NCBI GenBank assembly: GCA_009377475.1
Contig: WHTY01000009.1
Coordinates: forward strand, 1-64,000
Origin: Actinophytocola sp.
Lineage (GTDB): Bacteria; Actinomycetota; Actinomycetes; Mycobacteriales; Pseudonocardiaceae
Length of the DNA: 64,000 nucleotides
Reading direction: 5' to 3'
In this document: positions 38,153 to 54,197 of the stretch, piece after piece
How positions within the stretch are numbered: position 1 is the stretch's first letter
Layout of the letters: every line of letters begins with the position of its first letter
Translations under genes and position numbers: made by a program
The notes under the pieces: model-generated
Told to the model about the DNA's origin: nothing
The model's database searches: none
What the model saw: the letters and a program-made list of their open reading frames with translations, nothing else

Positions 38153-38581
38153 TCAGCCTTGCACGATGTAGGCCTCGAGCTGTTCCTGTGCGTGTTCGAG
38201 CTCGTTCATCCTGCTCTTGACGACGTCACCGATGCTCACGATGCCGGCGAGCCGCCCGTTGAACATGACTGGGACGTGCCGGATCCTGCGTTCTGTCATC
38301 AACACCGTGAGGTGGTCCACGCTCTCGTCTGGAGTGCACGTCGACACCTCGGTGGTCATGATTTCCGAGACCGGCGCCTGCAACGCGCTCGCGCCGCGTT
38401 CGTGGAGCCGCCGGACGATGTCCCGCTCCGACACGATGCCGGCTAGTCCGTCATCTCCCTGGACGACCATGGCCCCGATGTTGTTCTCGGCGAGTTTCGC
38501 GAGCAGTTCCGAGACGGTGGCCGTGGGGGCGATCGTCGCTACCTCGGTGCCCTTATTGCGCAGTACATCGGCGATCCGCAT
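38153..38581 (-). CDS. Tandem CBS domain protein
   Basis: 142 residues from the ATG behind GGAAGG. Two CBS modules fill the protein: the first with IGAMVVQGDDGLAGIVSERD and the second with IRHVPVMFNGRLAGIVSIGD. Such stand-alone pairs bind adenine nucleotides; Mycobacterium Hrp1 is one example. There is no attached enzyme domain. Function in this organism is unknown. Confidence 0.9.
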   Translation of the reverse strand: MRIADVLRNKGTEVATIAPTATVSELLAKLAENNIGAMVVQGDDGLAGIVSERDIVRRLHERGASALQAPVSEIMTTEVSTCTPDESVDHLTVLMTERRIRHVPVMFNGRLAGIVSIGDVVKSRMNELEHAQEQLEAYIVQG

Positions 38582-38702
38582 CGAATACCTTCCCACTTGG
38601 CGCGACTTGCTTCACAGCAGGTTAACCTGTGATCGGCGGGTCGCGGAAGTCACCGGAAGCGGCACGGTACGACACGAAACGCTGTTTGCGCAGCTCAGGG
38701 CC

Positions 38703-38728
38703 GGGAGTGCCGGTGTAGTGGCACCCCC
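38703..38728 (-). terminator. Hairpin downstream of nrdJ
   Basis: GGGAGTGCC (38703-38711) pairs with GGCACCCCC (38720-38728) at 8 of 9 positions, 32 bp past the nrdJ stop. No T-run follows. Confidence 0.45.
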
Positions 38729-38759
38729 GACCCCGTAGGCGGTCAGGCGGCTGCGGTGG

Positions 38760-42791
<4,032 letters not shown>

Positions 42792-42861
42792 GCCTTCTCC
42801 CTCACTGCGGCGTGCGTGACGCCCGCACACCGTTCGCTACCTGCTGTCGTGGTTATCCATG

Positions 42862-43350
42862 TCATTCCGTGCCGCTGTCCACCGTTGGGTTCTCGTCCCC
42901 GGCCGTCATCGCCGCCCGCAGATCGGCGATTTCCTTCTCGAAGTCCTCGATCGAGGTGAAGGCCCGGTAGACGCTCGCGAACCGCAGGTAGGCGACGCCG
43001 TCCAGCTCCCGCAGCGGACCGAGGATCGCCAGCCCGACCTCATGGCTCGGGATCTCGGCCAGCCCCGCCGATCGGATCGACTCCTCGACGCGGTGCGCGA
43101 GCTGCTGCAAGTCGTCGTCGTTGACCGGCCGCCCCTGGCACGCGCGCCGCACGCCTCGGACGACCTTCTCCCTGCTGAACTGTTCGGTCACACCAGAGCG
43201 CTTCACGACGGCCAGCACCATCGTCTCCGATGTCGTGAACCGGCGCCCGCAGCCCGAACAGGACCTGCGCCGCCGGATCGCCTGTCCGTCATCGACCTCC
43301 CGGGAGTCGACGACACGCGAATCCGCGTTCCGGCAGAACGGACACCGCAT
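42862..43350 (-). CDS. nrdR: Transcriptional repressor NrdR
   Basis: 162 residues from the ATG giving [18 protein letters not shown]; a GTG four codons upstream is also possible. The N-terminal zinc ribbon has CPFC and CSGCGRRF; the ATP-cone follows ([29 protein letters not shown]). NrdR senses ATP/dATP and represses ribonucleotide reductase genes. It is followed by nrdJ, its target. Two repeats resembling operator half-sites lie at its promoter. Confidence 0.96.
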   Translation of the reverse strand: MRCPFCRNADSRVVDSREVDDGQAIRRRRSCSGCGRRFTTSETMVLAVVKRSGVTEQFSREKVVRGVRRACQGRPVNDDDLQQLAHRVEESIRSAGLAEIPSHEVGLAILGPLRELDGVAYLRFASVYRAFTSIEDFEKEIADLRAAMTAGDENPTVDSGTE

Positions 43351-43460
43351 GTGTTTCGCCACCTTTCCCGGGCACGACGATCCCTACCACCGGGCTACCA
43401 CTCGCACGCACAGCACTGGCGGTCGATCCCCTGGCTTCCTCGTGGACCACCGCTGCCGCG

Positions 43461-43507
43461 TTGTGGACAACTACGTTGATTATAACCCAACTTGTGGAAC
43501 AACTACA
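43461..43507 (-). promoter_or_regulatory. nrdR-nrdJ promoter with paired repeats and a DnaA-box-like site
   Basis: A perfect TATAAT lies on the minus strand at 43479-43484. The octamer ACAACTAC occurs at 43467-43474 and 43499-43506, 32 bp apart, flanking it; NrdR binds paired sites about three helical turns apart. Within the first repeat TTGTCCACA (minus strand, 43470-43462) matches the actinobacterial DnaA box, and the second has the near-match TGTTCCACA. The wider gap 43351-43663 (313 bp) holds this promoter and no gene I can support. Confidence 0.55.
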
Positions 43508-43663
43508 CCCATGTAACTACTACATGTTGGGGTCGACCCTAGATCGCCTCCGGATGATCCGCAACGACCCGAGGGGGTGAAACCGGCCGCCGTGATCGGC
43601 TTCACGACCCACCCCCGCGACACGCCGGACCCCGCCCGGCGACACCGACACCGACAGCCTCGC

Positions 43664-44224
43664 TCACTTCCGCGTGATCGGCACGCTGAGCACCGCGCCC
43701 GCGGTCAACTCGCCCGCCGAGATGTCGTTCAACTCCTCGATACGCGCCACGACCGCGCTCGGATTCGCGCCAGGCGCGTATCGCTCGGCCAACTGCCACA
43801 GCGACTCCCCCGGCGCGACGGACACCACCGTCGTTGACTCAGGCACCGCTGGAGCGACGCCGTCCGCGAGCTCACCCACGACCGCGCCGAAGCCGACCGT
43901 CACCGCGCAGACCGCCGCCGCGACGGTCACCGCCCAGCGCCAGCCAACGGCGGGCCGATGCACCATACATGCCGACACGGGTAGCCGCGCAGCGGCGGGT
44001 CGCGGCCACGTTTCCCCGCCCGGCCGCCGTCCCGGCACCCGCTCACGTCGCCGCGGCACGGCCGTCGGCGTGGCTACTCGGCAAGCCGCAGACCCCGCCA
44101 CGACGCCGTCCGGTCTCGGACGCCGCACCACACGTCCGGACGCCGTCGCGCACGTGTCGGCTCCCGCTTCGCTCTGCGCGCGTGGGCCCCACCCGGCCGC
44201 ATGGCTTCCGCTCAGAACCGGCAT
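43664..44224 (-). CDS. chiZ: LysM-domain SOS cell-division regulator (ChiZ/Rv2719c-like)
   Basis: 186 residues from the ATG with AAGGAGGAT 5 bases upstream. A long Arg/Pro-rich cytoplasmic head (1-90) leads to one transmembrane helix (about 94-114) and a C-terminal LysM domain (VVSVAPGESLWQLAERYAP). The gene is divergent from lexA and next to nrdR, as in mycobacteria, where the equivalent ChiZ is LexA-controlled and halts division after DNA damage. An SOS box 54 bp upstream supports the same role. Sequence conservation outside LysM is low, so the name rests partly on position. Confidence 0.85.
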   Translation of the reverse strand: MPVLSGSHAAGWGPRAQSEAGADTCATASGRVVRRPRPDGVVAGSAACRVATPTAVPRRRERVPGRRPGGETWPRPAAARLPVSACMVHRPAVGWRWAVTVAAAVCAVTVGFGAVVGELADGVAPAVPESTTVVSVAPGESLWQLAERYAPGANPSAVVARIEELNDISAGELTAGAVLSVPITRK

Positions 44225-44277
44225 CCTGATCCTCCTTCGGTCCGGTACCCGCCCGAGGCCACGGACCACCCGCAACC

Positions 44278-44293
44278 TCGAACAGTCGTTCTA
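44278..44293. promoter_or_regulatory. SOS box near chiZ
   Basis: TCGAACAGTCGTTCTA matches the actinobacterial LexA site TCGAAC-N4-GTTCGA with one mismatch. It is 54 bp upstream of the chiZ ATG and 216 bp from the lexA start. A degenerate half-match (TCGAACGCCTGAGCGA) follows directly. Confidence 0.8.
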
Positions 44294-44426
44294 TCGAACG
44301 CCTGAGCGAAGGTCTACCACGTGGCGCCGACAAAATCGAGAACGCGACCAGACCGCGACAGCCCGTCGCGTCGGCCTCCGCCGCCGTATCAGCGGCAAGA
44401 CCGGCGACAATTACCCGGCGTGTCGC

Positions 44427-44442
44427 TCGAACAATTGTTTGA
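44427..44442. promoter_or_regulatory. SOS box near lexA
   Basis: TCGAACAATTGTTTGA matches TCGAAC-N4-GTTCGA with one mismatch and lies 66 bp upstream of the lexA GTG, consistent with autorepression. Confidence 0.85.
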
Positions 44443-44508
44443 AGTCATGGGCGTGTCGCGCTACGGTCAACTACAGCAACAGCGACACGACTGGGAGGAA
44501 GCAAGGCC

Positions 44509-45270
44509 GTGGCCGACACGAAGAAGCCCACCTCGGGTGGCAAAGCGGGCACGAAGCGCGCGGGCGACACGCAGCTGCCCGAGCTGCCCGCTGACGACAA
44601 CGTTCACAACTTCCCCGACAGGGGCGAGCTTGAGGACCTCACCGTACGCCAGGGCCAAATCCTTGAGGTCATCCGGTCCTGGGTGAGCAGGCTCGGCTAT
44701 CCGCCGAGCGTGCGCGAGATCGGCGACGCCGTCGGACTCGCATCGACGTCGTCGGTGCAGCACCAGTTGCTCGCGTTGCAGCGCAAGGGTTACCTCCGGC
44801 GGGACCCGAACCGGCCGCGCGCGGTCGGCGTCATTCCCGCCGAGGTCGACCCAGCGACGCTGCGCGGGCCGGACGACGACCAGGAGTCGCGGCCGACCCC
44901 GGCGTACGTGCCGCTGGTCGGGCGCATCGCCGCGGGCGGGCCGGTGCTCGCCGAGCAGGCCATCGAGGACGTCTTCCCGCTGCCAAAGGACCTCGTTGGT
45001 GAGGGCGAGCTTTTCCTGCTCAGCGTCACCGGCGACTCGATGATCGACGCGGCGATCGCGGACGGCGACTGGGTGGTGGTGCGCCAGCAGCCCACCGCAG
45101 ACAACGGCGACATCGTGGCCGCGATGATCGAGGGCGAGGCCACCGTCAAGACGTTCAAGCAGGCCGACGGGCACACCTGGTTACTGCCGCAGAACGAGGC
45201 GTACGAGCCGATCCCCGGCGACGAGGCGTCGGTGCTCGGCAAGGTCGTTGCGGTGCTGCGGCGGCTCTGA
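44509..45270 (+). CDS. lexA: SOS repressor LexA
   Basis: 253 residues, GTG start after GGAGGAAG. A Lys-rich head of about 45 residues precedes the winged helix ([36 protein letters not shown]). The C-terminal peptidase domain has the Ala-Gly cleavage site in [11 protein letters not shown], the catalytic Ser in [10 protein letters not shown] and the catalytic Lys in EATVKTFKQ. RecA, whose gene is at the other end of this block, triggers its self-cleavage. Two SOS boxes lie in the divergent gap to chiZ. Confidence 0.97.
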   Translation: MADTKKPTSGGKAGTKRAGDTQLPELPADDNVHNFPDRGELEDLTVRQGQILEVIRSWVSRLGYPPSVREIGDAVGLASTSSVQHQLLALQRKGYLRRDPNRPRAVGVIPAEVDPATLRGPDDDQESRPTPAYVPLVGRIAAGGPVLAEQAIEDVFPLPKDLVGEGELFLLSVTGDSMIDAAIADGDWVVVRQQPTADNGDIVAAMIEGEATVKTFKQADGHTWLLPQNEAYEPIPGDEASVLGKVVAVLRRL

Positions 45271-45298
45271 GCCGGGCGAGGCTGCTCCGCCCATGCGC

Positions 45299-46493
45299 TC
45301 AGGACCGCCTGCGGTACCAGCTCCAGCCCGCGTACACCAAGCCGACGACGCTCGCGGCGACGATGAAGCCGGGAATCGGCGCCAGCCCGGCTTTGTCCGC
45401 CTCCCGACGCTCGTCCGCTCCCGCAGCGGCTGGCTGGCCAGGACCGGCGCCGTTGCCGTCCGTGGCACGCCGCTCTGCCGCACGAGCCTCGGCCGCGTGG
45501 GCTTTGGCCACCGCGCCGGGCACCGCGCGGATCGGTTGTCCGCCGCCCTCCCCGGCGGACAACAACGTGCCGTCCGGCGTGAACGTGATCGCCTCGCCTT
45601 GCGGCTCTCTGGGTAGCCGGATCCGCACCGGCTCCCGCCCCAGCGCCTCGACGAGGTGACCATCCGGCGCGGGATACAGGTAGGCGTCGGTGTAGGTGCG
45701 CAGCGCGATCACACTGCCGTCGGCGTTGACCGCGCCACCGGTGACCAGCGCCGAACTGGCACTGCCGACCGGACCGCCCGGCGTGTCGCTGCTGGGGATG
45801 GTCACTTCGGCGACCTTGACCAGCGGTGTCGGGCCGGGACTGCGCAAGCGGGCTTTCGGCCGGTAGACCTCCGCGGTGCCCAACAGGGTCTTGGTCACGA
45901 TGTGCGGCACGCCGGACGGGCCGAGCAGCAGTGCCTCGGCGTCGTGCTTGCCGTCGGGGTAGGTCAACCGGTGCAGCCGGGCGGTGCCGTCGGGGCGCAG
46001 TGTGTGCACCGCGACCGTGTCGCGTTTCGCGCTGTTGTCGCCGGTGTCGGCCAGCCACAGCGTCCCGTCGTTGGCGAGCGCGAGGTCTTCGACGTCGTAC
46101 GGATCGATCGCGCCGGTGATGACCTTCCGCACCGTGCACGAGCGGTCCAGCACGTACACCTTCAGGGAGCTGCCGCCGTCGGCGACGGCGTACCACTGCG
46201 ACGCACCGGCAGCGAGGCCAGAGAGTTCGGCCAGCCGGTCGTCGCGCACCGTGCACACCGCCTTCGGTGGCGCGGCCCGTGTGGTGGCCTCGAGGGCGTT
46301 GGCGGGCGTCGCGGTGCCAGCCAACTCGGTGGCCCCGCCCGCGCTGGCGGACGGCGTGGCACGGATCAGGGCGGTGCCCGTCGGTGCACCACCAGCAGGC
46401 CCGGCGCCCAGTGCCGCGCCAGGCAGCGCCACCAGCGCGACCAGCGTGCACGCCGCGACCAGCGCGGAGGCGGCCGCGTGGAACGCGCGCGGC

Positions 46494-46510
<17 letters not shown>
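45299..46510 (-). CDS. Secreted, membrane-anchored propeller-like protein, unknown
   Basis: 403 residues. A signal peptide (about 10-36, ending ALGAG) is followed by a Thr/Ala-rich linker, then a domain of about 250 residues with repeated short strands (LSGLAAGASQWYAVADGG, DVEDLALANDGTLWLADTGD) that suggest a beta-propeller, a low-complexity Ala/Arg/Glu linker and a C-terminal transmembrane helix (about 375-396) with a basic end. It would sit on the outer face of the membrane. It overlaps hflX by 17 bp. No enzyme motif recognised. Confidence 0.8.
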
Positions 46511-47993
<1,483 letters not shown>

Positions 47994-48083
47994 CGTGCCT
48001 CCATCGTCCCACGACGACGGCTATCACGGCGAGTGATTTCGTCCGGCGACACGCGGCGAGCGCCGCGACCGGACCACCGATCG

Positions 48084-48920
48084 TTACGCAGGGTCACTCC
48101 ACCAGACGTCGTTGAGCACTCCTTCAGCCAGGATGACGGCGGGACCGGTGAGGGTTGCGCCGTCGGGCTGGATACGCACCGTGACTTCACCGCCGGGGAT
48201 CCGCACGATCCGGGTGCCGGTGTCCTCTCCCGTGGCGTAGAGGTCGGCGGCGGCGGCCGCGACCGTGCCGGTGCCGCAGGAACGGGTCTCCCCCACGCCG
48301 CGTTCGAACACCCGCATCCGCAGGACGTCGTCGCTGAGCCGGTTGAGGAACTCGACGTTGACGCCGTTCGGGAAGTCCGCCGGGTCGACGTCCGGCTGCC
48401 TGGTCAGGTCCAGCGCCGCGACGTCCGTGTCGAGCGTGGTGACCAGGTGCGGGTTGCCGACGTCCACCGCGATACCGGCGTATCGCGTGCCTGCCAGCAT
48501 CGCCGCCGACGTTCCGGTCACCGCGACCTTGCCCATGCTGACGGTGACGCTGCCGTCGGCGTGCACCACGACCGGCCGGTCCCCCGCCCTGCTACCGACG
48601 ACGAACTCGCGCGCTTCGACCAGGTCCGCGTCGACCAGGTACCGCGCGAACACCCGCACGCCGTTGCCGCACATCTCCGCGATCGACCCGTCGGCGTTGC
48701 GGTAGTCCATGAACCAGTCGCTCGCCGAACCCACGGTGCCGGGGACGTCGGTGAGGGCCGAGGAGCGCACGACGCGCAGCACGCCGTCCGCACCGAGCCC
48801 GCGCTGCCGGTCGCACAGCGCCCGCACGCGTTCCTCGGTGAGGTCCAGCGTGGCGTCGGGATCGGGCAGCAGCACGAAGTCGTTCTGCGTGCCGTGCCCT
48901 TTCAGAAAGCTGATGCCCAC
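48084..48920 (-). CDS. dapF: Diaminopimelate epimerase DapF
   Basis: 278 residues from the GTG at 48920. It converts LL- to meso-diaminopimelate, feeding both lysine and the MurE reaction. The two catalytic cysteines are present in [15 protein letters not shown] and [12 protein letters not shown]. The start [16 protein letters not shown] is typical. miaA ends 5 bp upstream, so the pair is likely co-transcribed. Confidence 0.96.
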   Translation of the reverse strand: MGISFLKGHGTQNDFVLLPDPDATLDLTEERVRALCDRQRGLGADGVLRVVRSSALTDVPGTVGSASDWFMDYRNADGSIAEMCGNGVRVFARYLVDADLVEAREFVVGSRAGDRPVVVHADGSVTVSMGKVAVTGTSAAMLAGTRYAGIAVDVGNPHLVTTLDTDVAALDLTRQPDVDPADFPNGVNVEFLNRLSDDVLRMRVFERGVGETRSCGTGTVAAAAADLYATGEDTGTRIVRIPGGEVTVRIQPDGATLTGPAVILAEGVLNDVWWSDPA

Positions 48921-48925
48921 GCCGT

Positions 48926-49855
48926 TCAGGTTACGTGGGCGACGACGCTGGTCAGCACGCCGGGCTCGGCGGCGTCGAACCACGTGATGCGCGTGTCGCG
49001 GCGGAACCAGGACCGCTGTCGGCGCACGAACCGGCGGGTGGCCCGCGCGGTGTCCGCAGCGGCAGCCGCGAAGTCCCCTTCGCCGTCCAGCGCGGCGAGG
49101 ACCTGCTGGTACCCGAGCGCGCGCGGCGCTGTGGTGCCGTCCCGCAGGCCCTGGCCGATCAGCGTGCGCACCTCGTCGACAAGGCCAACCTCGAACATCC
49201 GCTCCACCCGGACGTCGACCCGCTGGTCCAGCTCGGCGACGTCGCGGTCCAGCCCGACGAACACGGTGTCGTAGCGGGGCGCGCCGCGTTCCGGCATGGT
49301 CGCGGAGAACGGTCGGCCGGTGATGGTGATGACCTCCAGCGCCCGCACGATGCGGCGGGTGTTGCTCGGCAGGATCGCGACGGCCGCGTCCGGGTCCTGC
49401 TCCGCCAGTCGCGCGTGCATCGCCTCGGCCCCGATCTCCGCTGCCTCGCGCGCCAGCCGCGCCCGCACCTCGGGGTCGGTGCCGGGAAAGCGCAGGTCGT
49501 CCACGATGGCCTGCACGTACAGCCCGGAACCCCCGCAGATCACCGGGACCGTGCCGTCGGCGAGCAACCGCTCGATGCACGCACGCGCGTCGCGTTGGTA
49601 TGCGGCGACCGACGCGGTCTCGGTGACGTCGAGGACGTCGAGCAGGTGGTGCGGCACGCCGCGCCGCTCGTCCGGCGGCACTTTCGCGGTGCCGATGTCC
49701 ATGCCCCGATACAACTGCATCGCGTCGGCGTTGACGACCTCCCCGCCGAGCGCGAGCGCCAGCTCGATCGCGAGGTCGGACTTGCCGGTGGCGGTGGGGC
49801 CGACGACGGCGACCGGCCGCACGACGCCCTGCCCGGAGTCGCGCGGACTGCTCAC
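48926..49855 (-). CDS. miaA: tRNA dimethylallyltransferase MiaA
   Basis: 309 residues, GTG start. It adds the isopentenyl group to A37 of tRNAs reading UNN codons. The phosphate loop [40 protein letters not shown] and RQRSWFRRD are all family signatures. The next enzyme for this base, MiaB, is encoded 3 kb upstream on the same strand. It overlaps the preceding dioxygenase-like gene by 4 bp. Confidence 0.96.
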   Translation of the reverse strand: MSSPRDSGQGVVRPVAVVGPTATGKSDLAIELALALGGEVVNADAMQLYRGMDIGTAKVPPDERRGVPHHLLDVLDVTETASVAAYQRDARACIERLLADGTVPVICGGSGLYVQAIVDDLRFPGTDPEVRARLAREAAEIGAEAMHARLAEQDPDAAVAILPSNTRRIVRALEVITITGRPFSATMPERGAPRYDTVFVGLDRDVAELDQRVDVRVERMFEVGLVDEVRTLIGQGLRDGTTAPRALGYQQVLAALDGEGDFAAAAADTARATRRFVRRQRSWFRRDTRITWFDAAEPGVLTSVVAHVT

Positions 49856-50586
49856 CGGGCCTCCCAGGTCGCGACGTGGTAGCCCACCCCGAACGGCGCT
49901 GCCGAGTAGTGCAGCGTGGCCTGCCAGTCGCGATCACACGCGGCGCCGCAGTGGTTCGCTCCCACCCCACCCGCGACCTGCCAGGCCACCCGACCCGCCG
50001 CGCCGAGCTTGCCGCACAGCGCCGGGTCGATGCGCGCGAGCCCGTCGGCGTCTGCACTGCGCAGCGCGTCGGCGATGCTCGCGTCGAACTCCGGCGCGCG
50101 GTCGTCGTTGCCGCCGGGAGACTTCGCGCCGTGCCGGTTCGAGCCGTCGGCGAGCACCAGCAACGCGGTGTCGTCGCCGGTGGCGAGTTCCGCCCCGATG
50201 CGTGCGCAGTCGGGCTGCGGCGTCGCGGGGTCCAGGACGTCCACCGTGACGGCGTCGGCCCCAGCCTGCTCCCGCAGCCAGCCCGCGACCAGCACCGGCA
50301 GCGGCAACGCGCCCGACACGGCATCCGAGAAGTCCGCAGCGACGTCCTTCGACAGGGTGACATCGACGGCGGCTCCGTACCCGGCGAAGCTGCCCCGCCG
50401 CCCGGCGTAACTGCCGGAGCCATCGGCGTCTGCCGCGACGGCACGCCAGCGGTTCGCGCCCCGCCGCAGCCAGCGCGCGGCGGCCAGCACGGCGTGCCGC
50501 AGCTCGGCGATCTGCCGGTCGTCGCCGGGCGCGAGCTGAGGTATCAGCAGCGGCGAGTACGGCACGAGGGCCACACGAGTGATCAC
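49852..50586 (-). CDS. Class III extradiol dioxygenase-like protein, function unknown
   Basis: 244 residues from the GTG at 50586. The start [40 protein letters not shown] and the C-terminal [16 protein letters not shown] resemble the LigB/MEMO-like fold, but the usual metal-binding HH set is not evident, so ring cleavage is doubtful. The same gene lies between miaA and the DUF349 gene in mycobacteria (Rv2728c). The tight link to miaA (4-bp overlap) hints at a shared role that has not been worked out. Confidence 0.75.
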   Translation of the reverse strand: MITRVALVPYSPLLIPQLAPGDDRQIAELRHAVLAAARWLRRGANRWRAVAADADGSGSYAGRRGSFAGYGAAVDVTLSKDVAADFSDAVSGALPLPVLVAGWLREQAGADAVTVDVLDPATPQPDCARIGAELATGDDTALLVLADGSNRHGAKSPGGNDDRAPEFDASIADALRSADADGLARIDPALCGKLGAAGRVAWQVAGGVGANHCGAACDRDWQATLHYSAAPFGVGYHVATWEAR

Positions 50587-50804
50587 GCCGATCGAGCGTA
50601 CGCGGCGGCGTCGAGACGCCGCGGCGACGGGCCTGAGTCGGACAATCGCGGCACTGGAGTACCGAACTCGATGCTGACCTGCTTGAATGCGGCAAGCACC
50701 TAGTGAAGGGTAGACACCAGGTGTGAGCACTGTCCGGCCCCGCCACCCGCGGGGCGCCACCGGCGATGCCAGGCCGGGGGCACACAGCCGACGAAGGAGC
50801 CGTG

Positions 50805-52133
50805 ATGGCTGACCACAAGGCGACCCAGGAGACCACCACGCACGCGCCAGCGCCGACCGAGGTACTACAAGGCCACGTGAGCATCGCCCATGCGGCGCCA
50901 CCGGTGCCCAACGCCGAAGTCGCCCCCTCACGCTGGGGCCGCATCGATGACGACGGCACGGTGTACGTCACGACCTCCGGCGGGGAACGCACGGTCGGCA
51001 TCTGGCAGGCAGGATCGGCCGAGGCGGGGCTGCTGCACTACGCCCGCAAGTTCGACGACATCCGCACCGAGGTTGAGCTGCTCGAGTCGCGCCTGACCAC
51101 CCGGCGCGGCAACCCGAAGCAGGCCCTGCAGACGGCGGTGCAGATCAGGGACGGTCTCGACGAGGCAGCCATCGTCGGGGACATCGAGGCGCTGCGCGCC
51201 AGGCTGAACCACGTGATCGAGCACGCCGAACAGGCCGTCGGCGAGGCCAAGCACGAGCGCGAGGCCGCAAGAGCCGCCGCGATCAAACGCAAAGAAGAAC
51301 TCGCGGCCGAGGCGGAGGCCATCGCGGAGAACTCGACGCAGTGGAAGGTGGCAGGTGACCGCCTCAAGGAGATCCTCGATGAGTGGAAGACCATCAAGGG
51401 GATCGAGCGCCGGACGGACGACGAGCTGTGGAAGCGCTTCTCCAAGGCGCGCGAGGGCTTCAACCGGCGGCGCGGGTCGCACTTCGCGGAGCTGGACAAG
51501 CAACGCGCCGCGGCGAAGACCCGCAAGGAAGAGCTGATCGTCGAAGCGGAGTCGCTGACCGACTCCACCGACTGGGGTCCGACGGCGAACCGCTACAAGC
51601 AGCTGATGAGCGAGTGGAAGGCGGCGGGCAAGGCGCCGCGCGACACGGACGAGGCGCTGTGGCAGCGGTTCCGCGCCGCGCAGGACGCCTTCTTCGCCCG
51701 CCGCTCGGCGGCGTTCTCCGAGCGAGACGCCGAGTTCAGCGAGAATGCCCGACTCAAGGATGAGCTGCTGGCGGAGGCGGACAAGATCGACCCGGCTGCC
51801 AACCTTGCGGCGGCCAAGGCGCAGCTCCGCAAGATCCAGGACCGGTGGGACGAGATCGGCAAGGTCCCCCGCGAGCGCATCCGCGAGCTCGACGGCAGGC
51901 TCAAGGCCGTCCAGGACCGGGTCAGGGCCGCCGAGGACAGCAAGTGGCGCCGCACCGACCCGGAGGCGCTGGCGCGTGCCGCGCAGTTCCGCGAGCGCGT
52001 CGAGCAGTTCGAGGAGCAGGCCGCCAAGGCGCGCGCGGCGGGCGACGAACGCAGGGCCAAGCAGGCCGAGGAGCAGGCCGCGCAGTGGCGCGAGTGGCTG
52101 CAGGCCGCCGAGAAGGCGGTCGCCGAGCGGTGA
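50805..52133 (+). CDS. DUF349 coiled-coil protein
   Basis: 442 residues from the ATG after GAAGGAGCC. After a variable head of about 45 residues come three DUF349 helical repeats, each with a Trp-Lys or Trp-Asp helix (TQWKVAGDRLKEILDEW, TDWGPTANRYKQLMSEWK, AQLRKIQDRWDEIGKVPR). The C-terminus is a long Ala/Glu/Arg coiled coil. The protein is soluble and very charged. The family is conserved in this gene neighbourhood in Actinobacteria but has no settled function. It is divergent from the dioxygenase-like gene, with a 218-bp promoter gap. Confidence 0.88.
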   Translation: MADHKATQETTTHAPAPTEVLQGHVSIAHAAPPVPNAEVAPSRWGRIDDDGTVYVTTSGGERTVGIWQAGSAEAGLLHYARKFDDIRTEVELLESRLTTRRGNPKQALQTAVQIRDGLDEAAIVGDIEALRARLNHVIEHAEQAVGEAKHEREAARAAAIKRKEELAAEAEAIAENSTQWKVAGDRLKEILDEWKTIKGIERRTDDELWKRFSKAREGFNRRRGSHFAELDKQRAAAKTRKEELIVEAESLTDSTDWGPTANRYKQLMSEWKAAGKAPRDTDEALWQRFRAAQDAFFARRSAAFSERDAEFSENARLKDELLAEADKIDPAANLAAAKAQLRKIQDRWDEIGKVPRERIRELDGRLKAVQDRVRAAEDSKWRRTDPEALARAAQFRERVEQFEEQAAKARAAGDERRAKQAEEQAAQWREWLQAAEKAVAER

Positions 52134-52161
52134 GTGAGGCGGAGACGACCAGCGCCGCCCC

Positions 52162-52716
52162 CTACCCCACCATGTCCGGCCGGGACCACGCGGTGCGCAG
52201 CCAGTTCGCGGCGAGCAGAATCATCAGCACCAGCGCGAGGCTCATGCCGATCCCGGGACCAGCCCCGGCGTGCCCGGACGCGCCGGACGACTGCTGCGAC
52301 CAGATCGCCAGCAGGCCGTCCACCGAGGCGATGCAGCAACCCACCGCGCACACCCACGCGAGCCACCAGCGGCCGACGACCAGCGTCAGCGCAGAGGCGG
52401 CGATGCCGAACCCGGCGGCCGTCGCAGCGAACAGCTTCGGGATGCCGACCTCGTGGTAGAGCAGCACCTGCCAGCCCGCGTCGCCGCCCACCCACGGCAG
52501 CAAGAAGACGACGATGCTGGCGAACACGAGCACCGCGATGACGAACCCGCGCCGACCGGGTTCGATCCGGCGGGCGACCGCGCGCTCGACCTCGTCGATC
52601 TCCTGCCGCAACTCGGCCACCTCGCGCTCCTCGTCGAATCGGTCGTCATCACCCGGCTGGTCGTCTGGCTCGCGCACCACGGCGGGCTCGCCTCCTTCGT
52701 TCAGCACACCGAACAC
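52162..52716 (-). CDS. Actinobacterial membrane protein (Rv2732c-like)
   Basis: 184 residues. An acidic soluble head (1-50) with a heptad-like [17 protein letters not shown] helix is followed by four transmembrane helices (about 58-76, 90-110, 115-135, 158-175). The GTG start overlaps miaB by 16 bp. The same gene follows miaB in mycobacteria. Function is unknown; the coupling suggests expression with miaB. Confidence 0.8.
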   Translation of the reverse strand: MFGVLNEGGEPAVVREPDDQPGDDDRFDEEREVAELRQEIDEVERAVARRIEPGRRGFVIAVLVFASIVVFLLPWVGGDAGWQVLLYHEVGIPKLFAATAAGFGIAASALTLVVGRWWLAWVCAVGCCIASVDGLLAIWSQQSSGASGHAGAGPGIGMSLALVLMILLAANWLRTAWSRPDMVG

Positions 52717-54197
52717 CCGCCGGTGGCGGGTTCCGGCGTCGGCCGCGCCCCGATGGCCGGCATGCCGAGCCCGACCTGCTCGATGCCGTCGGTGCGGGGA
52801 CGTCGTCCCGCCTCGGCGTTGTCGCCCGCCGTGGTGCGGCGGTGCGACAGAATGTCGGCGTCCGCGACCAGGTGGTGCGGCGCGCCGTAGGTGATGGTGG
52901 TTGCCACGATGTCACCGGGCCGCACCTCGCCGTCAACGGCGTCGCCGCGCGGCGTGAAGTGCACCAGCCTGCCGTCGCGGGCGCGCCCGCTCATCCGGTG
53001 CGTCTCGGCGTCCTTGCGGCCCTCGCCGGTCGCGACCAGCAGCTCGACCCGCTGCCCGACGAGCCGTTTGTTCTCCTCCCAGGCGATCTCGTCCTGCAGC
53101 GCGACCAGCCGCTCGTAGCGCTCCTGCACGACGTCCTTGGGGAGCTGGTCAGACAGGTCGGCGGCCGGGGTGCCGGGTCGCTTCGAGTACTGGAACGTGA
53201 ACGCGCTGGAGAACCGCGCCTGCCGCACGACGTCCAGCGTGGCCTGGAAGTCCTCCTCGGTCTCGCCAGGGAAGCCCACGATGATGTCGGTGGTGATGGC
53301 GGCGTCGGGCATCCGCTCGCGGACCTTGTCGATGATCGACAGGAACCGGCTGCTGCGGTACGAGCGCCGCATCGCCTTGAGCACCCGGTCGGAGCCGGAC
53401 TGCAACGGCATGTGCAGCTGCGGGCAGACGTTCGGCGTCTCGGCCATCGCGTCGATGACGTCGTCGGTGAACGCGGCCGGGTGCGGCGAGGTGAACCGCA
53501 CCCGCTCAAGGCCGTCGATCTCGCCACCGGCGCGCAGCAGCTTGCCGAAGGCGTAGCGGTCGCCGAACTCGACGCCGTAGGAGTTGACGTTCTGCCCGAG
53601 CAGCGTCACCTCGAGCACGCCTTCGGCGACCAGCGCCTCCACCTCGGCGAGCACGTCGCCCGGTCTGCGGTCGCGCTCCTTGCCGCGCAGCGACGGCACG
53701 ATGCAGAAGGTGCAGGTGTTGTTGCAGCCGACCGAGATCGACACCCAGCCGGAGTACGCCGAGTCGCGCCGCGCGGGCAGCGTCGAGGGGAACGTCTCCA
53801 GCGACTCCAGGATCTCGACCTCGGCCTCGCGGTTGTGTCGGGCGCGCTCCAGCAGTGTCGGCAGCGAGCCGATGTTGTGGGTGCCGAACACGACGTCGAC
53901 CCACGGCGCGCGCTTGACGATCTCGCCCCGGTCCTTCTGGGCGAGGCAGCCGCCCACCGCGATCTGCAGGTCGGGGCGCGCCTTTTTCACCCGCGCGAGG
54001 TGGCCCAGGTTGCCGTACAGCTTGTTGTCGGCGTTCTCCCGCACCGCGCAGGTGTTGAACACGATGACGTCGGCGTCGTCCGGCGCCGTGCCCTCGGCGG
54101 GGACGTAGCCCGCGCCTTCCAGCTGCCCGGCGAGACGTTCGGAGTCGTGCACGTTCATCTGGCAGCCGAAAGTGCGGATCTGGTATGTGGGTGCCAC
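52701..54197 (-). CDS. miaB: tRNA methylthiotransferase MiaB
   Basis: 498 residues from the GTG at 54197. A radical-SAM enzyme that adds the methylthio group to i6A37 made by MiaA. The N-terminal UPF0004 domain holds three cluster cysteines ([24 protein letters not shown]), the radical-SAM cluster motif is [14 protein letters not shown], and a TRAM domain ends the conserved part near residue 455. The last 45 residues are variable. It is divergent from gluA across 271 bp. Confidence 0.96.
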   Translation of the reverse strand: MAPTYQIRTFGCQMNVHDSERLAGQLEGAGYVPAEGTAPDDADVIVFNTCAVRENADNKLYGNLGHLARVKKARPDLQIAVGGCLAQKDRGEIVKRAPWVDVVFGTHNIGSLPTLLERARHNREAEVEILESLETFPSTLPARRDSAYSGWVSISVGCNNTCTFCIVPSLRGKERDRRPGDVLAEVEALVAEGVLEVTLLGQNVNSYGVEFGDRYAFGKLLRAGGEIDGLERVRFTSPHPAAFTDDVIDAMAETPNVCPQLHMPLQSGSDRVLKAMRRSYRSSRFLSIIDKVRERMPDAAITTDIIVGFPGETEEDFQATLDVVRQARFSSAFTFQYSKRPGTPAADLSDQLPKDVVQERYERLVALQDEIAWEENKRLVGQRVELLVATGEGRKDAETHRMSGRARDGRLVHFTPRGDAVDGEVRPGDIVATTITYGAPHHLVADADILSHRRTTAGDNAEAGRRPRTDGIEQVGLGMPAIGARPTPEPATGGCSVC

